This document shows, piece by piece, positions 11,801 to 23,800 of a DNA stretch of 64,000 nt. The DNA is from Paroedura picta. Lineage: Eukaryota; Chordata; Lepidosauria; Squamata; Gekkonidae. Numbering within the stretch: the first letter of the stretch is position 1; every line of letters begins with the position of its first letter. The stretch covers positions 30,414,442-30,478,441 of the forward strand of contig NC_135383.1 of assembly GCF_049243985.1 (NCBI RefSeq). The letters run 5' to 3'. A model generated the notes under the pieces. The model was not told where the DNA came from, did no database searches, and saw nothing but the letters and a program-made list of their open reading frames with translations. Made by a program: the position numbers and the translations under genes.

Positions 11801-14800
11801 CAGCAAAGCCAATTAAAAAAAAACCAACCAAAGGCAAAGAGAACAAAATACACTGTTTTAGGATGAACGTTTTTATTTTGGCACCTATGTGAAAACTACC
11901 TTGATCTTTATTAACTAGCTGAAATCTTGACCCTGAGTGGGGGGGGGGGGGTTGTCTGACTAATAGGCTGCAGCTCATTCCGAGCCTTGTAATTCCAAGA
12001 AGACTTTTTTGGGTAGCACTATTTCTACACTGGTGGCTCAAATTCATGTTGTTATTCCTCAGAAACTTTGTATTTGACTAACTGACTCGTTCTGATATTA
12101 ATTTTCAGATAATTCTGCAGACCTATTTTCTAACATCCCAAAGGCACAAATAATTTCACTTGAAGGGGAAGGGGAATGTTGACTTGCATGGCTAATTCTG
12201 CCATAATTATTAAGAGATTAAAAACAAAGCAAACATATTAAATAAGCTGCTTTTTTTCAGTGGTGCAGGTTGAAAGTTGCTAGAATCATAGAATCATAGA
12301 ACCATAGAGTTGGAAGGGGCCATACAGGCCATCTAGTCTAACCCCCTGCTCAACGCAGGATCAGCCCTAAGCATCCTAAAGAATACTAATGAATAACCTC
12401 AATGGCATGCCATTAAACATTGCAGTAAACCTTATCCCGCTGGGATCTTATCATGCACCCTCAGCTGCTGAAACACAAAATTATACTTCTGAATTCTCAG
12501 CCTCACCTCTCTCACAGGGTGTCTGTTGTGGGGAGAGGAAAGGGAAGCGATTGTAAGCTGCTTTGAGACTCCTTCGGGTAGTAAAAAGCAGGGTAAGAGA
12601 ACCAACCCTTCTTGATTTCCTAGCTGCAACCTAGAGGGCAAGTGCTGCATATCTAGAATCAGGGACTTTTGAGCATCAAAGTAGAGGGTGTGCTTATTGT
12701 CTTGTGTGTGAATATAAACTCGTAATAAATAGGGTATAACGAAGTGTGCTGTCCAGCTGAAGGCTGCATCTGCTCCATCTCAAGGGTTTCAGCAGCCCAA
12801 ATGTCAGACCAAATGCAGGCAGGACGCCCCCAGTATGTGCTGCCTGGTCTGTTCTGTTTTTACTGGATTGTGTGATGTCTGATTTACTTTCTTCTCCCCT
12901 CATGCTTCTTTTCCAGAAATAATTCATCAGTTCATTTTGGAACAGCAGAAAGGAAACCGAGTGCCCCTGTGCATCAACCCACAATCTGCTGCTTTTAAGA
13001 GCTTTATTAGGTAACTGTATGTAATCACATCTGATATTCATTCACCTTATATTACTTGTATGGCAATTATTTTAAGTTTGTGTTTCAATTTAAGGTCACT
13101 ATAACAACTGTAGCTGCGTGCCCTGTTATTTCTGAGAGTGCCTTCATTTTTACAATTGGTCTTCTTTTTAGCGTCCACTCATTCAAGAGCTTGAATTCTC
13201 AGAGTTGCTCTGGAGAACATCTGGCAGATTTTATTGTTTTGAAATCTTTATGACTGTTGTAATCTGCTCTTTGGTGATCTGACTCTAAATTTATTCCACA
13301 GAATGACTATTTTTATGACAAATGTCACTCTGAATCATTTGGCTGTCCAGGGAGAGAGACAGAGATTCCTATCTTGAAACAAAACACAGAGTTGGGGCTT
13401 CTGAGTAGACTGTGATAAGTGGAACTCAGCCTTTTTCAACCTTTTGACCATGGAGGAGTCCCTAAAATAATGTTTCAGACTTCAAGGACCTCCAAAAGTG
13501 ATGTCGCCTGACCATGCATCCCCACACCAAACCCTGGAAGTGACATGACTACCTTAGCCCTTAGCCCCCCTTCCCCCTCTCCCCCACCTTTACTACTAGT
13601 ATGCCAGAAAGAAGAGTAGGAGCTGAAAAATCAACCCAGACTCTGTTTATTCAAAAAAGTAGCTGAAAAACACACCGATTGATTTTGTTTTTCGGTAGAC
13701 TTCCTCAGCAGCCAGAATCTGTATTAAATTTATAAAATGTAGAATCATAGAATAATAGAGTTTGAAGGGAACTCATGGGTCATCTAGTCCAGGGGTAGTC
13801 AAGCTGTCGTCCTCTAGATGTTAATGGACTACAATTCCAGTTTGCTGGCAGGGGCTCAAAGGAATTGTAGTCCATTAACATCTGGAGGACAACAGCTTGA
13901 CTAGCCCTGATCTAGTCCAACCCCCTGCACTATGCAGGACACTCCCAACCCTCTCGCTCATCCACTGTAACTTGCCATACCCTTGAACCTTCACAGAATC
14001 AGCCTCTCTGTCAGGTGGCTCTCCAGCCTCTGTTTAAAAATCTCCAAAGATGGAGAACCCGTCACCTCCCGAGGAAGCCTGTTCCACTGAGAAACCGCTC
14101 TAACTGTAAGGAACTTCTTCCTGATGTTTAGATGGGATTTCTTTTGAATTAATTTCATCCCATGGGTTTTGGTCTGTCCCTCCAGGGCAAGAGAGAACAA
14201 CTCTGCTCCATCCTCCATATGGCATCCTTTTAAATACTTGAAGATGGTTATCAGAATCCCTCTCAGTCGTCTTCTCTCCAGGCTAAACAGACCAAGCTCG
14301 CCCAACCTAACTTCAAATGTATTGGTCTCCAAACCCCTCACCATCTTTGTTGCCCTCCTCTGGACATGCTCCAGTTTTTCTACATCCCTCTTCAGCTGGG
14401 GTGCCCAAAACTGAACACAGGACTCACTTCATATAACTTGGTCTGAACGACTGTAATGAAAGACTGTTTGAATCTGAATATGAACACAGTACCCCACGTG
14501 AGGTCGAACCAGAGCAGAGTGACACGTTACCATCACCTCCCATGGTTCTGGACACGATACTCTGTTTGATACAGCCCAAAATCCCATTTGCCTTTTTAGC
14601 CACCAAGTGACACTGCTGACTCATGTTCAGTGTATGGTCTTCTAAGACTCCTAGATACTTTTCGCACATGATACTGCCAAGACAAATCCCCCCCACCCTA
14701 TATTGGTGTATTTGGTTTTTCCTATCTAAATGCAGAACTTTACATTTCTCTCTATTGAACTTCATTTTATTCAGTGTAGCCCACTTCTCGAACCTATCAA

Positions 14801-17800
14801 GATAATCCTGTATTCTTATTCTGTCTTCTGTTGTGTTTGCTACCCCTCCCAGTTTAGTATCATCTGCAAATTTAATAAGTATCCCCTCTAAACCCTCATT
14901 CAAATCATTCATAAATATGTTAAACAACACAGGCCCCAGGCCAGATCCTTGGGGTACTCCACTTGTCACTCTTTTCCAAGAAGATGCTGAACCATTCACC
15001 TTTGAGTACGATCTGTCAACCAGTTATCGATACATCTGACAGAATTAGGATCCATACTGCATTTTACCAACTTGTCAACAGGAATATCATGTGGAAATGT
15101 GTCTGTTGTGGGGAGAGGAATGGGAAGGCGACTGTAAGCCGCTTTGAGCCTCCTTCGGGTAGGGAAAAGCGGCATATAAGAACCAACTCTTCTTCTTCTT
15201 CTTTACTGAAATCCAGATAAACTATGTCTACAGCATCCCCCTGATCCAGCAAGCTATTCACTTTCTCAAAAAAAAAGATAAGGTTGGTCTGACATGATTT
15301 GTTCTTGCAAAACCCATGCTGAGTCTTAGAAATCATAACTCTCTATTCCAGCTGCTCAAGGACTGAGTGTTTGTTGATTTTTTCCAAAATTTTGCCAGCT
15401 ACAGATGTCAAGCTGACTGGTCAATAGTTACCCGGATCCTCTTTTTTCACTTTCTTGAAGATGGGGACAACATTTGCCCAATCGTCTGGCACCTCACCTG
15501 TTTTCCTAAAAGTGTTTTCCAAGAGGGAAACCAGCACCATCTGGTGACACGACAACTGGATCATCTCAGGATAGTTTGCTATCTCTGGCCCTCAGCACCT
15601 AGTGGTGATTGGAGGTTTTTCACCTCAACAAATCCATAGGTTGGGGACGAGAGGGGTTGCTGCAGTTTAAGATTAAAGTGGGGGAGTGAAGGGCGGGATT
15701 GCAGATGGGGTATATGAGGAGAGGGGAAGCTTTTTAATAGCAGATGAGTTGCATTAGGAGGTGGATTGTGGTGGGGAGGGAGACGGGCCCGAGATCCCTG
15801 GAAGGCGGGATTGGGCTACCGCCCCCCTTCTCTATTTACGGTCTCGCCAGTGGTTAGAGAGGGGTGGGTGGGTTAGTGTAGGAAGGGAAGGGAGGGGATA
15901 CTGGGTGGGAGGGGGTAGGGTGGGTTATGGTGGGTACTTTTTTGTTAGGCTGGTTGGGAACATAGGTTAGTTAGATTAGATTGTGGCTTCTCCCTCTCTG
16001 ATGCCTCGCTCTTGCTTGGATGGTGCTGGTGTTCTGCCTGGGGGGGCTCTTAGAGGGGCTGGGATTCTGACCATTATGGGTCAGGGGCGATATGGCCAGG
16101 GGAGGTGGTTTGACAAGAGAAAGGAAGGGAGTGCCAGAATGGACCGCTGCCCTTCTAACCTCTGTTCCATCCCTAGACATGTGATGGTGGAGGCTAGGGT
16201 TAGGGACCCGTCATTGGTCCTTTGCAATGCAAGGTCAATCAACAACAAGACCTCTACTCTGCGGCACTTCTTCGCGGAGTCTGGGGCTGACCTTGCTTGC
16301 GTGACCAAGACCTGGGTAAGGGTGGGCGAAACTGTCGCCCTTAAAGAGCTAGCCCCCCCCCAGGGTTCTTGGTCATGCACCAATGACGGACCTATAGTAG
16401 GGGGGGCGATCTTGGTCCGTGAGACTCTTGCCTACAGGGCTCTGCCCATGCCAGAGATTGGGGGAGTGGAATGTGTCGGCATTAGCGTGGACTCGGTCGA
16501 AGGCTTGGCCATCATGCTGGTTTACCACCCGCCCAATGCCCCGCCAGATTCCCTGCCGAGCCTCCTGGAGGAGGCGGCTGCCTCGGCGTTACATTTTCCA
16601 AGGCTCCTAATCCTTGGGGACTTCAGTGTTCATGAGGACACGTCGCCCTCGGGTTGTAGCTCAGACCTGGTGTCGGCAACACTGGGGCTTTCGCAATTTG
16701 TTGCTGGGCCCACGCATCAAGCCGGCCACACCCTAGACCTGATTTTTTGTGCTGGAGTAAAAGTAGATCTGGTAACGGCCTTGGGTGTCCCATAGTCAGA
16801 CCACTATGCCCTAAAGGCTTGGCTAAAGATGCTACCCCCCTCCCCAGTTGGGCGACGGATGTATTTTAGTCCGCCCACAGAGACTTAAAGAGTTGGGTTC
16901 CTGAATGCTCTGCAGGAACCGATACCTCCTGGCAACTCGTTGGCGGCCATGGTGGAGTACTGGTACTCCCGCCTATCGGGTACCATAGACGTGATTGCCC
17001 CTAGACATCATCTTTGCCCTCAACTAAAACAGGTGCCTTGATATACCGGGGTGGTCTGGGAGAAGAAGAGGGAGTTGAGACAACTAGAGCGAGTGTGGCG
17101 GAAGACTCGAGATGAGACTGCAAGAACATCTTATTGCACGCTTATTAGGGCATATGTGATGGCAGTGAAAGTGGCAAAACGTGAGTTTTTTGCCGCAGAA
17201 ATTGTGTCCGCAAGCTCTTGCCTGGCCCAATTATTTAGGGTAGTTCAGACCCTTACCGCCCTCAAGGAAGGCTGCCAAAACACTAGGAAATTGGATTTAG
17301 GCTGTGAGGCATTATCGAACTATTTTGCAGATAAAGTCTAGTTGCTTCGGCTTGAACTTCCGGCCACACTTGACACAGTAAACGAACTGGAGGCCTGTTG
17401 GCCGCCTTTGGAGGTAACGTTTGATGGCTTCAAGCAGACTAACACCTGCCTCCTTGATCCCTGTCTGTCTTGGCTCCTCAAGGGAGGAGGCTCCCAGATA
17501 GGAGAGCAGCTTTTGGATATTGTCAATGGCTCCCTCCAAGCAGGGGAGTTTCCGGAGCTGCTGAAGGGGGCGGTGGTTTGTCCTCTCCTGAAAAAAACAT
17601 CGCTGGACCCACAAGACCCTGCCAGCTACCGCCCAGTTTCGCATTTAGCATTTCTGGGTAAGGTAGTTGAAAGGCGGACCAGCTCCTAGCTTTCCTGGAG
17701 GAAACTTCGGCGCTCGATCCATACCAGTTGGGCTTCCATCCTGGCCACAGGGTGGAGACGGTGTTGGTTGCCCTGACAGATGATCTCTGTCGCCAGCTGG

Positions 17801-20800
17801 ATCAGGGCAGCTCAGCTGTGATAGTTCTATTAGATCTGTCGTCTGTGTTTGACATAGTTGACCATGAACTACTAGCTATCCACCTCATCGGAACGGGGAT
17901 ACGGGGCACAGCCTTGTGCTGGGTACGCTCCTTTCTCCATACCGGACCCAGAGAATGGCAGTGGGGGAGGAGCTTTCAGGACCTGTTCGACTCCCCTGTG
18001 GGGTCCCGCAGGGCTCTGTCCTTTCCTCCACCCTTTTTTAACATCTTTATGCACCCCCTGGCCCAGCTGGTGCGGAGGTACGGCTTGAGTTTTCATCAGT
18101 ACGCGGATGACACCCAGCTGTATCTCCTGATGGACGGCCACCCAGACGCCCCCCCGGAACCATTTGCCAGATGTTTGGCAGCTGTGGCTGGATGGTTGGA
18201 GCAGAGTCATCTGCGCTTACCCACCCTGGCGGGGACACAACTGACCATTGTGCTCCAGGCCAGGAATCTGGGGGTGACCTTGGACACCTTGCTGACATTG
18301 GAGGCCCAGGTCAAGAACGTAGCTAGCCAGGCATTCTTCCATCTTCGCCAGGCAAAGCTACTAGCACCCTACCTGTTCTCTGAACATCTGGCCACTGTGA
18401 TCCATGCAACAGTTACCTCCAGAATAGATTTCTGTAACTCGCTCTACATTCCAGTTCTATTATTCTATGACTAGTGGCAAAGCCATTGTATCCAGGAATA
18501 CAACGGGCGCTAGAGCTTCGCAGTGGGAAGAGAAAGGGGAGGAGTTGTCCAGTCTATAGGGGCATGAATGTGTGTGTTGTGTGGGAGGTTGTGGTGGCGT
18601 GGAGAAAAATGAGGGCATGGGTGTGGAGATATGGGTGTCAAGAGCCTGTGGTGTGGAATGTTCATTGAGTATGGGAGAGGACTGACCTTTGGGAATTGTG
18701 GCTTAGTAACCACTAAGCAAGAGCCTCTTGTGGCGCAGAGTGGTAAGGCAGCCTGAAAGCTCTGCCCATGAGGCTGGGAGTTCAATCCCAGCAGCCGGCT
18801 CAAGATTGACTCAGCCTTCCCTCCTTCCGAGGTCGGTCAAATGAGGACCCAGCTTGCTGGGGGGTAAACAGTAATGACTGGGGAAGGCACTGGCAAACCA
18901 CCCCGTATTGAGTCTGCCATGAAAACGCTAGAGGGCGTCACCCCAAGAGTCAGACATGACTCGGTGCTTGCACAGGGGATACCTTTACCTTTATACAAAG
19001 GATGTAACAGAGACCATATTGTCTTTGTGCGGACATCCCTCCGATATAATTTACACTTTGTGATGGAAGGCCTTTGTGAGATGGTCTCACAGAAAGAAAC
19101 TGGATGTCTACATCCTTCAGTAGCAAATATCTTGAACTTAGATCTGCCATGTTAAAAGGGCTGGACCAGAATCAATGGGCTGAAATTAATTCAAAAGAAT
19201 TTTTGGTGAAACATACAGAAGAAGTTCCTGACAGTTACAGCGGTTCCTCGGTGAAACAGGGTTCCTTGGGAGGTGATGAATTCTCTTTCTTTGGAATTCT
19301 CTTTCTTTGGAAGTTTTTAAACAAAGGCTAGATAGAAATGCTGATTTTTGTAAACTTAGGCAGATTGTGGGCAGGAAGGGATGCACCAGTCTCTTGTGCT
19401 CCTTCCTTGCATGCCCAGGGAATTGCTGATCCCCACTGTGGGGTGGGAGGTGAATTTCCTCTAGGCCGGGCTGGATTCTGGAGATTTTTGGTGGTTGGGG
19501 GGATCACTGGGGCATGAAATTGGGGTCACTGTGGGTGGGCAGGTAGTTGTGGGATCCTGCATTGAGCAAGGGGCTGGGCTAGATGACCTGGTCAAATATA
19601 TGTAGAATGTGTCAAATATATTATTTTTAAAATCAAACAAAATACATTCTGACAATAGAATCATAGATTTGGAAGGGGCCATAAAGGCCATCTAGTCAAA
19701 CCTCCTGCTCAATCAGTTTAAGCATCCGGGATAAGGACCTGTCCAGTCACTGCTTGAAGACTGCCAGTGAGGGAGTGTAGACAGTTGATTCCACTGCTGA
19801 ACTACTCTGACTGGATATTTTTTCCTGATATCTGGCTGACGGTTAAACCCATTGCCGTGGTTCCTATTCTCTGCTGCCATCAGGAGAGCCAACTTGGTGT
19901 CATGGTTAGGAGCTCAGGTTTGATTCCCCTCTCCCCCAGATGCAGCCAGCTGGGTGACCTTGGGCTCAACACAGCACTGATAGATGGATATCAGGCCTCG
20001 CTCAGCCTCACAAGGTGTCTGTTGTGGGGAGAGGAAAGGGAAGGCAATTGTAAGCCTCTCTGAGACTCCTTCTGGCAGAGAAAAGCGGCATCTAAGAACC
20101 AACTCTTCTTCCTTTTCCTGCCCTCCTCTGACAAACTTTCAAATATTTAACGACAGCAATCATATCCCCTCTCAACCCCCTCTTCTTCAGGCTGGACATT
20201 CCCAGGTCCCTCAGGCCTTGGTCCTCAGGCCCTGAATAATCCTCATTGCTCTCCTCTGCACCCTCTCAATATTCTCCACATCCTTTTTGAAGTGAGCCCT
20301 CCAGAACTGCACACAGGACTCCAGGTGGAGTCTGACCAATGTGGTATATAGCAAGAGTATGACATCTTGTGATTTTGATGGGAGGCCTCTGTTGATACAG
20401 CCCAAGACTGCATTTGTCTTCTTGACCATCACACTGCCTGCTCATATTCAGCTTCCATTCCACCAGAAGCCCAAGATCTCGTTGGCACACACTGAGACTC
20501 AGAAGTGATTCTCCCATCCAGTATTTGCCCACTTTCCCAGCATGTTCAGATCTCATTTTTCTCTGTCTTCTAATGTGTTTGCTGCTCCTCCCAATCTGGT
20601 GTTATCCGCAAATTTACCCCCTCATCCAGACCATTGATAAATATGTCAAAAAGTACCAGACCCAGTACTGAGTCCTGGGCTACTCTGCTGCTAATCTCCC
20701 TCCACTCTGGTGAAACACCATTGACAACCATTCTTTGGCTGCAGTTTTCTAGACAGTTCCAACCCTTACCCATCCTCCAGTTTGCCCATCAGAATATCAT

Positions 20801-23800
20801 GGGGAACCTTCTCAAAAGCCTTACTGAATTACATTTAAAAGTGCCATAAATCATCTTCTATAAAAAGCTACAAAAACAGGATTTTATTGCAAAAACATAT
20901 AATGCATGACAAATTCAGTAACAGCTACAGTCAACAAAGAGCCTCTTGTGGCGCAGAGTGGTAAGGCAGCGATATGCTGTCTGAATCTGTCTGCCCATGA
21001 GGTTGGGAGTTCGATCCCAGCAGCCGGCTCAAGGTTGACTCAGCCTTCCATCCTTCCGAGGTCGGTAAAATGAGTACCCAGCTTGCTGGGGGGTAAACGG
21101 TGATGACTGGGGAAGGCACTGGCAAACCACCCCGTATTGAGTCTGCCATGAAAACGCTAGAGGGCGTCACCCCAAGGGTCAGACATGACTCGGTGCTTGC
21201 ACAGGGGATACCTTTACCTTTACAGTCAACAAACAAAATCAGAGTCCACTGGCACCTTTAAAACCAACAAAGATTTATTCAAGGCGTGAACTTTCAAGGG
21301 CAAGCACTCTTCCTCAGACTTGCTTTCGAAAGCTCACATCTTGAATAAATCTTTGTTGGTCTTAAAGGTGCCTGACTGGACTCTGATTTTGTTTGGCTGT
21401 GCTGCTTCATACCAACATGGCTACCCACTTGAAGCAAAAGTCAAGTTAAACAATGTAAATTGTTTACAGAGAGAGACTTACCCAAAAGTATACAGAGAGA
21501 GACTTACCCAAAAGTAATAAAAACAAATTCCAGAGTAGGATACAATTCTGTAGTATGAAATGTTTTGCTTTACTAACAGAAGTGACTTTCGGTCCACTCA
21601 AATTGCCAGAACTAGTCATGGATTGATACACTATGTCAGACCGATTATGGCAGGGGCAGGAAATATGGGATGGCAGCAGCAGGGCAGCTCCGATTATGCA
21701 TGACGCTGCCGCCATCCCAGCCGTAGCCCAGCATGGTGCCCCAGAAAACCCGCTTAAAGGGAACGCAGAATTTTCTACGTTCCCTGGGATGCCACGGGCG
21801 CAAGTGGGGGCTGGGTCGGGCCAGCGCCATGCATAATTGGCAGAGCCAGGCCAAAAGGGACACCGCACACCCTTGTCAGATCCATGGAGCTGCCCAGGGA
21901 CCCCCCCACCCCCACCTCGGTGGGAGAACGGCATGCCGCTCCCCACCATTATGCAATGGGGCCCCCATTCCCCGCACTCCCCGCTCCAATGCTGCTGCCT
22001 TGGGGCATTATGCCAGCCTTTCCAGCTCCAGCGTTTTGTGCGCATGCACACACTACGCCAGGGCAGCTGTATGTGCCAGGGCTTGTCCTTTGTGGGCCTT
22101 CCTTGCATACCCAGAGAATTGCTGATTGCCACTGTGGATAGCAAGTGGATTTCCTCCAGGCCATGCTGGATTCTGGAGATCTTTGTTGTATGGGGGATCA
22201 CTGGGACATGAAATCAGGATCACTGTGGGTAGGCAGGTCATTATGCGTTCCTGCATTGTGCAGGGGGTTGGAATAGATGACCCTGGAAGTCCCTTACAAC
22301 TCTATGATTCTGTGATTGTAATTAACGTAGTTTAACAAAACAATGCAGAGAATGAGGTGGCTGGATGGAGTTACTGAAGCAGTTGATGCAAATTTAAATA
22401 GACTCTGGGGAATGGTAGAGGGCAGGAAGGCCTGGAGGATCATTGCCCATGAGGTCGCGATGGGTCGGACACGACTTGGCACCTAAGAACAACAAAACAA
22501 AAAATGAAAAGAGGAAGAGCAGAAAGCACATATGAACCACATCTTATAAACATATTGAGTAATCTAACGTGGCATGCAAACCTCTAGGTGTTTGGGACCC
22601 TAAATGATATGTGTAGAAAGCTTCCCTTTGAAAGAGCTTGCCTTGCCTAGTCTCATATAAGAAAACATCAGGTTGAAATACTCCTCTCATCATCCTACGC
22701 ATCTTAGAAATAATTTACCTATGAAATGGTTTCTAAGACATTTCACAGCTTCCTAAATGTTACAAGGCTGTTGCAGAATTAGAAAGCACATTAGTTGATA
22801 GAGGATTCCCACCACCTATTAGTAACAAGCCAAAAAGCGGCCTTTAGAGTTCAATAGGAGTGAGTTATTAAAATACAAACTTAAAACAAAGTCCAACCAT
22901 GGCCATTGTTCCGTGGAATAGTCAACATTTGCTTATCATATTTTGCTTATTGTTAGGAAATGGTAGTCGAAATACCGGGATACTGATAGGCTTTAGAAGA
23001 TCTTGGTTGCTCTTCACTCTACGGGTAGGAATCTACTGGTAGTCCTTGGCCTTCAGGACGTTCACCTGGCCTCAACCCGGGCCAGGTACTTTTTAGCCCT
23101 GGCCCTAACATGGTGGAATGAGCTCCCGGAAGAGCTACGGGCCCTGCCGGAGTTGTCAACTTTCCGCAGGGCCTGCAAGACGGAGCTCTTCCGCCAGGCA
23201 TATGATCAAGGCCAGGGTGGGGTCCCGCTATTCGATCTCGACTCCCTGTGTCCAACTGATTGATCTGATGCCTCACTCCCACTAGTAGAACAGCAGGATG
23301 CTGCCCCCTGATTGGACGAGGAGAATAGACAGCCAGTGGGCTTTTTTTCGCCTGCCTCCTGGTATTAATGGCAGTAATGGTTTTATATATTATTATTAAG
23401 GGAACTATGGGGTTTTATTGTACTTTTATTCTTTTACTGTTGTAAACTGCTGTGAGCCCTGTTGGGAACAGCAGTATATAAAGTTAAGTAATAATTTCTT
23501 TTTTAATCTTCAAATATTAAAGTTCTGATGTTTTTTCAAAAACCATCCCATAAGGAAATTATTTCTAAGATGCATAGGATGATGGGAGGGATACATACGA
23601 AGAGTATTTCAACCTGATGTTTTCTTCTATGAGACTAGGCAAGGCAAGCTCTTTCAAAGGGAAACCTTCTGGACATATCATTTAGGGTCCCAAGCTCCTA
23701 GAGGTTTGCATGCCACGCTAGATTGCTCAGTATTTTTATAAGACTTAATACAATGCACCAGCTAGTCAATGCCATTGTCTTCCCCATAACAACCCATGGA

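Larger units (their letters stand above)
13740..15560 (-). mobile_element. CR1 LINE, long antisense copy with RT domain
   Basis: From the 3' terminal AGAATCATAG motif (13740) it runs to upstream RT sequence on minus. The 14424-14999 frame encodes GVPQGSGLGPVLFNIFMNDL and the RT box FADDTKLGG; 15064-15336 encodes ISKTQHGFCKNKSCQTNLI and VDIVYLDFSK. It is broken by frame changes. A hAT MITE (13790-13909) and a SINE tail (about 15095-15210) are inserted. Confidence 0.88.

Noticed and set aside
18721-18800. Possible tRNA gene from A-box and B-box-like sequence
   Set aside because: Head of a SINE repeated at 20939 and 43374; no complete cloverleaf, so not a tRNA gene.
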